Assembly: GCA_021805955.1 (NCBI GenBank) | Contig: JAJZDO010000707.1 | Coordinates: 1-5,154 of the forward strand | DNA length: 5,154 bases | From: Acidobacteriota bacterium | Lineage (GTDB): Bacteria; Acidobacteriota; Terriglobia; Terriglobales; Acidobacteriaceae | Direction of reading: 5' to 3' | In this document: positions 1-5,154 of the stretch, piece by piece | How positions within the stretch are numbered: position 1 is the stretch's first letter | Layout: each line of letters begins with the position of its first letter | The notes under the pieces: generated by a model | What the model saw: the letters and a program-made list of their open reading frames with translations, nothing else | What the model was told of the DNA's origin: nothing | The model's database searches: none | Position numbers and translations under genes: made by a program

Positions 1-13
1 CACGCGTTTCAGT

Positions 14-19
14 GGAGGG
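14..19 (+). promoter_or_regulatory. Ribosome binding site of the stress protein gene
   Basis: GGAGGG lies 3-4 bases before the ATG at 23. It is a strong Shine-Dalgarno match at a slightly short spacing and supports that start. The promoter lies before the window. Confidence 0.6.
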
Positions 20-22
20 ATT

Positions 23-943
23 ATGGACCCACTTCATGAAACAGCCGCTTCCTCCACCGGCGATGAGCCACGGCTGGGAACCAGCAAAGTGAACTTCAGA
101 AAAATTGTCATTGGCATCGATTTTTCTGGACCTGCGGTCACAGCCTTGAATGCGGCCGCATCGCTTGCGGACCAATTCAGAAGCACTCTTTTTCCAGTGC
201 ATGCAGTTCCGCTGGTTCTCTATGGTCCGGGCGCAACGCCTGAGCTACTTGAATCGGATTTGAGCGGTGCTCGCGCGCATATGGACACCGTTATTTCCAA
301 AGCCAATATTAGGCCGATCCGGCACCATGCCATCGTTGAATTCGCCGAGCCCACGGAGCTGATCGAGAGGACCGCGCAGGTACATGGCGCGGACCTGGTG
401 GTGGTTGGCTCCCACGGCGCACACGGATTGGAGAAACTGGCGTTTGGGTCGGTCGCGGAAAGCGTACTGCGCAGAGTGCTTTGTCCGGTGCTGGTGATCG
501 GCCCGCGTTGCCATGAGAATCTTGCTCCCATTCAATCGATCGTCTTTGCGACGGACCTCGAAATTGGCGCTTTTCGCCCGGCCCAGTTTGCGTCTTCCAT
601 TGCGGAAGAAATGAATGCACGACTGACTTTGATGCATGTAAGGGGACCGGAAATCGAAGAGGTGGAAACTTTCCCGGAGGACGTTGACGTTCGGTTGGCG
701 CGGACACTGCGACAGCTTCTGCCGCCGGATGCTGAGCTGTGGTGTCAGCCAAAGGTGCGTGTCGAAGCGGGAAACGCCAGCGAAGAGATTCTGCGCGTTG
801 CCCATTCTGAGGCCGCAAGCCTGATCGTTGTCGGCGTCAGAGAAAAGTCACCGCTGGCGGACCATGCTCCCTGGTCGACGCTTTCTCAGATCATCCGCGG
901 TGCCGAGTGTCCAGTTCTAGGTGTCCGTGGCCATCTTATTTGA
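23..943 (+). CDS. Tandem universal stress protein (two UspA domains)
   Basis: A 306-residue cytoplasmic protein of the UspA family with two Usp domains in one chain, about twice the length of a single-domain Usp. Domain 1 spans roughly residues 25-162. It opens with a beta strand and Asp (IVIGID) and carries the classic nucleotide-binding loop G-x2-G-x9-G-S (Gly129, Gly132, Gly142-Ser143), so it probably binds ATP. Domain 2 spans roughly 170-304, with an IVFATD opening. Its equivalent loop starts at Gly271 but has Glu274 and Trp284 where glycines are expected, so it probably does not bind nucleotide in the usual way. Residues 1-24 are a polar extension before the fold. The ATG is preceded by GGAGGG, and no other Met lies before the domain. 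Usp proteins are generally tied to starvation, hypoxia or redox stress; the specific role here is unknown. The family call is firm. Confidence 0.93.
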   Translation: MDPLHETAASSTGDEPRLGTSKVNFRKIVIGIDFSGPAVTALNAAASLADQFRSTLFPVHAVPLVLYGPGATPELLESDLSGARAHMDTVISKANIRPIRHHAIVEFAEPTELIERTAQVHGADLVVVGSHGAHGLEKLAFGSVAESVLRRVLCPVLVIGPRCHENLAPIQSIVFATDLEIGAFRPAQFASSIAEEMNARLTLMHVRGPEIEEVETFPEDVDVRLARTLRQLLPPDAELWCQPKVRVEAGNASEEILRVAHSEAASLIVVGVREKSPLADHAPWSTLSQIIRGAECPVLGVRGHLI

Positions 944-959
944 AGCATGCCGCCATGCT
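944..959 (+). repeat. Short inverted repeat directly after the stress protein stop
   Basis: A perfect 6-bp inverted repeat (AGCATG / CATGCT) with a 4-base loop begins at the first base after the TGA. It could stabilise the 3' end of the transcript or weakly stop transcription. No T-run follows, so it is not a convincing intrinsic terminator. Confidence 0.35.
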
Positions 960-996
960 CGGTCCTTCCACAGGTTCCGGTAGACGGTTTGTTTCG

Positions 997-1029
997 CCGT
1001 GGTTTGCTCTCGATAAACGAGTGCCACGG
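997..1029. repeat. Nested inverted repeat in the leader
   Basis: The outer arms CCGTGG (997-1002) and CCACGG (1024-1029) pair perfectly. Inside them, CTCG (1009-1012) pairs with CGAG (1018-1021) around an ATAAA loop, with an unequal internal bulge of 6 and 2 bases. There is no T-tract after it. It may be a structured RNA element or chance pairing; its function is unknown. Confidence 0.3.
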
Positions 1030-1081
1030 GTCAGTCGCTGCTATGGCGCCGATAGGCTGTACCGGGATAAATCTGTATGAT

Positions 1082-1097
1082 TGTGATGGCGGTCACT
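1082..1097. promoter_or_regulatory. Candidate CRP/FNR-family operator (TGTGA-N6-TCAC)
   Basis: TGTGA at 1082-1086 and TCAC at 1093-1096 are separated by six bases. This matches nine of the ten defined positions of the CRP consensus TGTGA-N6-TCACA; the last position is T instead of A. The core GTGA/TCAC is perfectly palindromic, and two further pairs (1080-1099 and 1079-1100) extend it after two mismatches. It sits in non-coding DNA about 150 bp before the preferred ccmF start. CRP/FNR-type regulators commonly control respiratory and cytochrome genes, which fits the context. I could not find a clearly phased -10/-35 pair next to it, so the regulated promoter is not defined. Confidence 0.4.
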
Positions 1098-1156
1098 GTC
1101 CGGTCAGGCCATATCTCCTAAGCTTCATACTGTAAAGAATCCAAGAGAACAATGGC

Positions 1157-1183
1157 GTTCCGGGTAGCGGGACAGTATTTTTT
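1157..1183 (+). terminator. Weak hairpin plus T-run in the ccmF leader (terminator or attenuator candidate)
   Basis: GTTCCG (1157-1162) pairs with CGGGAC (1168-1173), with one G-T wobble and a 5-base loop. AGTA and then six T residues (1178-1183) follow. The shape is that of a short intrinsic terminator, but the stem is only 6 bp and the T-run is offset by 4 bases. It lies 214 bp after the stress protein stop and about 60 bp before the preferred ccmF ATG. It could therefore end read-through from upstream or act as an attenuator in the ccmF leader. Confidence 0.35.
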
Positions 1184-1184
1184 C

Positions 1185-1188
1185 GAGG
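1185..1188 (+). promoter_or_regulatory. Possible ribosome binding site for the alternative GTG start of ccmF
   Basis: GAGG lies 9 bases before GTG 1198. By spacing it is a better Shine-Dalgarno than CAGGA (1225-1229), which lies 13 bases before ATG 1243. This leaves the ccmF start open: sequence conservation favours the ATG, while ribosome-site spacing favours the GTG. Confidence 0.3.
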
Positions 1189-1242
1189 CCGGCCCAGGTG
1201 GCCGGTCGGCTCGGTGACAATCGACAGGATATAGCAGGCGCT

Positions 1243-3294
1243 ATGGCGGCATTTGGTAGTTTCGCAATCCTTCTCGGCTTGGTTTTGTGTGCCTACACTT
1301 TCGTGGTTGGCACCATTGCCTTGCGGCAGATTGCAGTCCATCCTCAAGCTAGTTTCGGGCCGGAGCGGCTGGCGGAATCGGCGCGACGGGCGGGAATTGG
1401 GAGCTTTATTGCCCTGAGTGCGGCGGCCTTTGCGCTGATCTACTGCGCATTTACCAACGATTTTTCCGTTTCCTACATCCTTCATCATTCCAATCGGGCG
1501 CTGCCGTGGCCGTATAAATTTGCTGCATTGTGGTCCGGACAGGAAGGTTCCCTGCTGCTGTGGGCCTGGCTGCTGGCCACTTATGGGTTTGTGCTGCGCG
1601 TGCGTCACAAGGTGGATGTCAAACTGACCGCCTATGCTTCGACGATTCTGGCCGCTGTACAGGTGTTCTTCACTCTGCTGATCGTGTTTCCAGCCCCGCC
1701 CTTTGCGCTGACGCAGGGGGCTGTGCCCGCCGATGGCTTTGGCCTGAATCCGCTGCTGCAATATCCGGAGATGGTCATCCATCCCCCGATGCTGTACCTG
1801 GGATATGTTGGGTTCAGCGTTCCCTTCGCCTTCGCGCTGGGAGCGCTGATGATGCGCTACCCGGGCGAAAAGTGGATCCATATCACCCGTCGCTGGACCA
1901 TGGTGACATGGTTATTCCTAACCTGCGGTATTTTTCTGGGCATGCACTGGGCCTATGCTGTGCTGGGCTGGGGCGGCTACTGGGGTTGGGATCCCGTCGA
2001 GAACGCTTCGCTGATGCCATGGCTGACGGGCACGGCATTTTTGCACTCCGTGATGATGCAGGAAAAGCGCGGCATGATGAAGTCCTGGAACGTGTGGCTG
2101 ATCTTCACCACCTTCATGCTGTCGATTCTGGGTACGCTGCTGACGCGCAGTGGCTTGGTCAGTTCCGTGCATGCGTTTGCTGCATCTTCGATCGGCACCT
2201 GGTTCTGGGTGTTTCTTCTGATCGTTCTCAGCGTGTGCCTGTTTACCTATATTCTGCAGCGGGATCATTTACAGTCGGAGCATAAGCTGGAATCGCTGGT
2301 ATCGCGCGAATCGAGTTTTCTATTCAACAACCTTGTCCTGCTGGCGGCCTGCTTTACGATTCTTTGGGGAACGCTGTTTCCCATCATTTCGGAATATGTT
2401 GAAGGCTCGAAAGTTACGGTCGGGCCCCCGTTCTACAACCGCGTGGCGGTGCCGATCGGAGTTTTTCTGTTGCTGCTTACCGGGATCGGCCCCATCCTGG
2501 CATGGCGCAGCACATCGTTCAAAAGCGTGCAGCGTAACTTCCTGTGGCCATGCATCGCTGGAGTGGTAACGGCGTTGGTTCTGATGGCTGCGGGGATGCG
2601 TCCCTGGCAGGATGTGGGAACGCTGTATTCCCTGATGACCTTCTCGCTGGCAGCTCTTGTGATGACTGCGGTTGGCAGCGAGTTTTGGCGCGGCGCGCGG
2701 GTCATTCAACGTCACACCGGCAAGAATATGCTGTTTTCGCTGGTGCAATTGACGCGGCGCAATACACGACGTTATGGCGGACACTTGGTTCATATTGGTG
2801 TCGTGATCGTCTTCATCGGCTTTGCCGGTTCTGCCTTCAACCAATCGAACGAGCAGGAGATGGGCTTTCACGACTCGATGACGATTGGGCCTTATCGCCT
2901 GGTCTGCCAGAGTTACACCCAGGACTCGAATGCGAATTACGACAGCGAATATGAATTGCTGAATGTGTACAAGAATGGCAAATTCCTGACGCAGATGGCG
3001 CCCGAGCGACGGTTCTACCATGCCAGCCAGCAGACCGAGACCATGGTGGCCAACCACTCCACATTAGAGCGCGATTTATATGTGGTGTATGAAGGTAGAA
3101 ATCAGGATACCAATCAGCCCATCATTAAAGTGATCATCAACCCATTGGTGGCTTGGATATGGATTGGAGTCGCAGTCATGGCGTTTGGAACGCTGCTGGC
3201 TCTGGTCCCGAACATGAGCGCCGAGCAGGCCGCAAGGCCGCGCAAACAGCAGGCGGAAGAAGAAGTCGCTCTCACGGCAGGGGCGGGGGACTAG
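1243..3294 (+). CDS. ccmF: Cytochrome c heme lyase subunit CcmF (CcmF/NrfE family)
   Basis: A polytopic inner-membrane protein of System I cytochrome c maturation that takes heme from CcmE and attaches it to the apocytochrome CXXCH thiols. It has 683 residues from this start, slightly longer than E. coli CcmF. It has many hydrophobic helices, then a periplasmic domain at about 540-632 and a last helix at about 635-655. The tryptophan-rich WWD heme-handling motif is at 242-260 (WGGYWGWDPVEN). By motif context, four histidines match the conserved heme-ligand histidines of E. coli CcmF: His180 (VIHPPMLY), His268 (TAFLHS), His310 (SVHAFA) and His517 (HLVHIG). The start is a judgement. The frame is open from GTG 1198 (698 residues), which has GAGG 9 bases upstream. 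I prefer ATG 1243 because its M-A-A-F-G-S-F-A start aligns with CcmF N-termini, and the extra 15 residues are polar. The gene ends 3 bp before ccmH. Confidence 0.95.
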   Translation: MAAFGSFAILLGLVLCAYTFVVGTIALRQIAVHPQASFGPERLAESARRAGIGSFIALSAAAFALIYCAFTNDFSVSYILHHSNRALPWPYKFAALWSGQEGSLLLWAWLLATYGFVLRVRHKVDVKLTAYASTILAAVQVFFTLLIVFPAPPFALTQGAVPADGFGLNPLLQYPEMVIHPPMLYLGYVGFSVPFAFALGALMMRYPGEKWIHITRRWTMVTWLFLTCGIFLGMHWAYAVLGWGGYWGWDPVENASLMPWLTGTAFLHSVMMQEKRGMMKSWNVWLIFTTFMLSILGTLLTRSGLVSSVHAFAASSIGTWFWVFLLIVLSVCLFTYILQRDHLQSEHKLESLVSRESSFLFNNLVLLAACFTILWGTLFPIISEYVEGSKVTVGPPFYNRVAVPIGVFLLLLTGIGPILAWRSTSFKSVQRNFLWPCIAGVVTALVLMAAGMRPWQDVGTLYSLMTFSLAALVMTAVGSEFWRGARVIQRHTGKNMLFSLVQLTRRNTRRYGGHLVHIGVVIVFIGFAGSAFNQSNEQEMGFHDSMTIGPYRLVCQSYTQDSNANYDSEYELLNVYKNGKFLTQMAPERRFYHASQQTETMVANHSTLERDLYVVYEGRNQDTNQPIIKVIINPLVAWIWIGVAVMAFGTLLALVPNMSAEQAARPRKQQAEEEVALTAGAGD

Positions 3295-3297
3295 CCG

Positions 3298-3804
3298 ATG
3301 CGCGCCCATCCAACCCATGTCCCGCGCGTAATCGACCGTTCGTTGCTGCGGACTTGGTTCCAGCTATCGGCGGCATGTCTGCTGCTGATCTTCATGGCGG
3401 GAGCTGGGGACACGTCGGCTCGCTATAAGCTGCTGGGCCATCAACTGATGTGCACCTGCAGTTGCGGCCAGGTGCTGCTGGAATGCAATCACGTGGGTTG
3501 CACAGTGTCGGCGCAGGAAGAAGCCGAATTACGCAACGCACTCAACCGTGGCGACAACAATCAGTTGATCCTGCAAGGTTTTGTGCAAAAATATGGCCCC
3601 ACCGTGTTGGCCGCGCCTCCCGAGAATGGATTCAATCTTGTAGCCTGGATTGCGCCCGGACTGGTTTTCTTGCTGGCGATGTTTGGGACGGCATTGTTGA
3701 TTCGCAAATGGAGGCTGCAGCCGGTCGCCATGCCTCCGGAAATGGCAGCGGACCCGCACACGAGTACGATTCTGGCGAAGGTCCGGAAAGAGACGGAACT
3801 ATGA
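3298..3804 (+). CDS. ccmH: CcmH-type cytochrome c maturation protein with variant cysteine cluster
   Basis: A 168-residue membrane-anchored periplasmic protein of the CcmH/CycL family, which reduces apocytochrome c thiols before heme ligation by CcmF. Residues 17-36 form an N-terminal signal or anchor helix. The soluble domain spans about 37-112, and a second helix at 113-135 is followed by a cytoplasmic tail. The region from about 88 to 137, with FVQKYGPTVLAAPP and then a hydrophobic AWIAPGLVFLLAM segment, is the most CcmH-like part. The active-site region is odd. CcmH normally carries LRCxxCQ, but here the spacing is Cys52-x-Cys54-x-Cys56-Gly-Gln, followed by Cys63-Asn-His-x-x-Cys68. That gives five cysteines and one histidine within 17 residues and no canonical CxxC in the first group. 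The ATG follows the ccmF stop by 3 bp and has GGGGGA 7 bases upstream. The stop overlaps the next gene by ATGA. Confidence 0.85.
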   Translation: MRAHPTHVPRVIDRSLLRTWFQLSAACLLLIFMAGAGDTSARYKLLGHQLMCTCSCGQVLLECNHVGCTVSAQEEAELRNALNRGDNNQLILQGFVQKYGPTVLAAPPENGFNLVAWIAPGLVFLLAMFGTALLIRKWRLQPVAMPPEMAADPHTSTILAKVRKETEL

Positions 3805-4079
3805 CAATTCTGGCTTGTGCGGCGCTGTCGATTGGCATCTTCATCTACATTTTCTATCCTCAGTCGAAAACGGAAGAACAGACGCAGAAGACGCGCCTGG
3901 AATTTTTGCAAGAGCGCAAGGAAACGATCTACGAAAATCTCCGCGACTTGAACTTTGAATATCGGGCCGGCAAGTATCCGGAAGAAGATTACCTGGCGCA
4001 GCGGGCAAGTATGGAAAACGAAGCCGCTCAAATCCTCTCTGAAATTGAGTTCCTGGAAACCAGCATGCATGCGGCCTGA
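3801..4079 (+). CDS. Short CcmI-like membrane-anchored protein
   Basis: A 92-residue protein with one N-terminal transmembrane helix (about 2-19), then a charged, probably coiled-coil segment (about 25-86). The pattern RKETIYENLRDLNFEYRAGKYPEEDY, at about 39-64, resembles the N-terminal segment of CcmI/CycH. That protein holds apocytochrome c and presents it to the CcmF-CcmH ligation complex. Full CcmI proteins continue with TPR repeats that bind the apocytochrome C-terminus. This one stops right after the coiled coil, so it is a minimal form that could dock to the complex but lacks the usual substrate-binding part. The frame is open far upstream inside ccmH, but ATG 3801 is chosen. It forms an ATGA overlap with the ccmH stop, implying translational coupling, and starts directly at the membrane helix. 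The function is inferred from similarity and context. Confidence 0.75.
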   Translation: MTILACAALSIGIFIYIFYPQSKTEEQTQKTRLEFLQERKETIYENLRDLNFEYRAGKYPEEDYLAQRASMENEAAQILSEIEFLETSMHAA

Positions 4080-4118
4080 ACTCATCACTCCTGTTGAATG
4101 ACATTAGAAAGAGACTCA

Positions 4119-5154
4119 ATGAAACTTCAGCGTTCCTTCTTGCTTTCTGGTTTTTGCGCCAAGCTTGCACGTTTGCCACTTTTAAGCATGGTCTTTGTCC
4201 TGGGGGTTGGCACGACTGCTGTCCTGGCAGCCACCATTTCAGGCACGGTCACGAACCAGACGACGAAAAAGCCTGCGGTTGGAGATAGCGTTGAACTGAT
4301 GCGTCTGGGGATGGAGGTTGCGGCCAAGACCACCACCGATGCTCATGGTCATTTCTCGTTGGATGCCACCGACGGCGCCCCCATGCACCTGTTGCGAGTG
4401 ATTCATGACAAGGCGACGTATTTTCGCCCGGTACCTGCCGGCACCTCGACTGTGAATGTGGATGTATACGATGTCGCGGAAAAGGTGGCCGGGGTTTCGA
4501 CAGAAGCCGATGTGGCGCGCATCGAAGCCAGCCCCAACGGCCTGAATGTGATTGAGAACTATTTTGTTAAGAATGCTTCTTCGCCGCCGCGTACTCAGTT
4601 TGGTCCGCGTGCGTACGAAATCTATTTGCCGAAAAATGCACAGGTGGTTGCGGCCGCTGCCCAGGGGCCTGGAAGTATGCCGGTACAAACACCGCCTACG
4701 CCGCTGGGTACGCAGGGCGACTACAGCTTTGTCTATCCGCTGCGACCAGGAGAAACGCGCTTTCAGGTCAGCTACCAGATTCCGTACACGGGCAGCTTTC
4801 AGTTCCATCCCCGCGTGGCGGCGCCGGTGGATAATCTTGCCATCATCCTGCCAAAGAGCGTTCAGTTTACCGGCACGCCTGCAAGTGCATTCCAACCCAT
4901 CAATGAAGATGTCAAGGTGCAGACTTTTCTTGCCAGGAATATCACGCCGGAAACGAAGCTGGCGTTTACGGTTTCCGGGACCGGACTGCTTCCCCAGGAA
5001 AATGCTGCTGGACCAGACAACGGCAATGCAGGTCAAAGCGCCGGTGCCGACCAAGGCGCGATGGGGCCGGAGGCTGCGGCGCAATCCGCGGCTGCGGACA
5101 ATACGCGACCAGGGATAGGTCTCGGTGTTCCCATCGATACCCCCGATCCGCAGA
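4119..5154 (+). CDS. Secreted carboxypeptidase regulatory-like domain protein (3' end outside the window)
   Basis: The frame is open from ATG 4119 to the window edge: 345 residues are visible and there is no stop, so the C-terminus is missing. Residues 1-37 look like a signal peptide, with basic residues, a hydrophobic core at about 20-36 and a VLA-A cleavage site. Residues 39-120 resemble a carboxypeptidase regulatory-like beta-sandwich: an ISGTVTNQTTKKP opening, then TTTDAHGHFSLD. This is a binding or structural fold, not a peptidase. Residues about 140-290 look like a second beta-rich region (NYFVKN, FGPRAYEIYLP, YSFVYPLRPGETRFQVSY). Residues about 292-332 are a low-complexity Ala/Gly/Gln/Asn linker. 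A GA-rich AGAAAGAGA lies just before the ATG. Met24 is a possible later start that keeps the hydrophobic core. It begins 39 bp after the CcmI-like gene and may share its transcript. No enzymatic role can be assigned; it acts in the periplasm or envelope. Confidence 0.8.
   Translation, partial: MKLQRSFLLSGFCAKLARLPLLSMVFVLGVGTTAVLAATISGTVTNQTTKKPAVGDSVELMRLGMEVAAKTTTDAHGHFSLDATDGAPMHLLRVIHDKATYFRPVPAGTSTVNVDVYDVAEKVAGVSTEADVARIEASPNGLNVIENYFVKNASSPPRTQFGPRAYEIYLPKNAQVVAAAAQGPGSMPVQTPPTPLGTQGDYSFVYPLRPGETRFQVSYQIPYTGSFQFHPRVAAPVDNLAIILPKSVQFTGTPASAFQPINEDVKVQTFLARNITPETKLAFTVSGTGLLPQENAAGPDNGNAGQSAGADQGAMGPEAAAQSAAADNTRPGIGLGVPIDTPDPQ

Noticed and set aside
947..1135. 62-residue open frame in the gap after the stress protein
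   Set aside because: No convincing ribosome site, no recognisable domain, and it overlaps the inverted repeats and the CRP-like palindrome; it reads like chance coding in a leader.
1093..1881. 262-residue minus-strand open frame across the leader and 5' part of ccmF
   Set aside because: The protein is rich in Gln, Arg and His with no fold or motif, typical of the antisense of a membrane protein gene; ccmF on the + strand is certain.
1530..2285. 251-residue + strand open frame inside ccmF
   Set aside because: It is an out-of-frame shadow of the conserved ccmF coding region, rich in Arg, Cys and Gly, without a recognisable family.
2320..3057. 245-residue minus-strand open frame inside ccmF
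   Set aside because: Antisense shadow of ccmF with low-complexity His, Arg and Gln composition and no domain.
3450..3800. Upstream extension of the CcmI-like frame within ccmH
   Set aside because: These codons overlap the well-supported ccmH gene out of frame and encode no recognisable sequence; the family-like part begins at ATG 3801.
4239..5084. 281-residue minus-strand open frame opposite the secreted protein gene
   Set aside because: The + strand frame here has a signal peptide and a recognisable beta domain; the minus-strand product is Arg-rich and featureless.
4552..5118. 188-residue + strand open frame, very Arg-rich
   Set aside because: Out-of-frame shadow of the secreted protein gene; its Arg-rich composition is the usual result of reading GC-rich codons in the wrong frame.
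1..5154. CRISPR array, insertion sequence, tRNA, rRNA or phage genes
   Set aside because: I saw no regularly spaced repeats, no transposase-like protein, no tRNA-like cloverleaf and no phage-type genes; the content is ordinary chromosomal housekeeping.

Overview
The window is about 5.1 kb of moderately GC-rich bacterial DNA. All genes I can support lie on the + strand. It suggests a free-living Gram-negative bacterium that matures cytochrome c by System I (Ccm). Two things lean towards Acidobacteriota: the unusual cysteine-rich CcmH, and the secreted carboxypeptidase-regulatory-like protein right after the Ccm genes. That placement is from memory of family resemblance; no search was run.

Layout. 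(1) Bases 23-943 encode a tandem universal stress protein with an intact ATP-binding loop in its first domain and a degenerate one in its second. (2) Bases 944-1242 are a non-coding leader of about 300 bp. It holds a short inverted repeat just after the stop codon, a nested inverted repeat, a near-consensus CRP/FNR-type half-site pair (TGTGA-N6-TCAC), an overlapping direct repeat with an 11-bp period, and a small hairpin followed by six T residues. (3) Bases 1243-4079 are a tight cluster: ccmF (heme lyase core), a ccmH-type thiol-oxidoreductase subunit starting 3 bp after it, and a 92-residue membrane-anchored CcmI-like protein that overlaps ccmH by ATGA. (4) From 4119 to the end runs an exported protein with a carboxypeptidase regulatory-like (beta-sandwich) domain. 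It has no stop in the window and continues beyond it.

How the genes fit together. CcmF, CcmH and CcmI form the late apocytochrome/heme ligation module of System I on the periplasmic face of the inner membrane. CcmH and CcmI handle the apocytochrome CXXCH thiols, and CcmF attaches heme. The heme delivery genes (ccmA-E) and ccmG are not here and must lie elsewhere if the pathway is complete. The close spacing implies one transcript, possibly extending into the secreted-protein gene. The stress protein is probably a separate unit, but the CRP/FNR-like site between the two units fits control by respiratory or redox state. The two most notable points are the CcmH active-site region, which has a CxCxC plus CNHxxC cysteine cluster in place of the usual CxxC, and the structured leader in front of ccmF.
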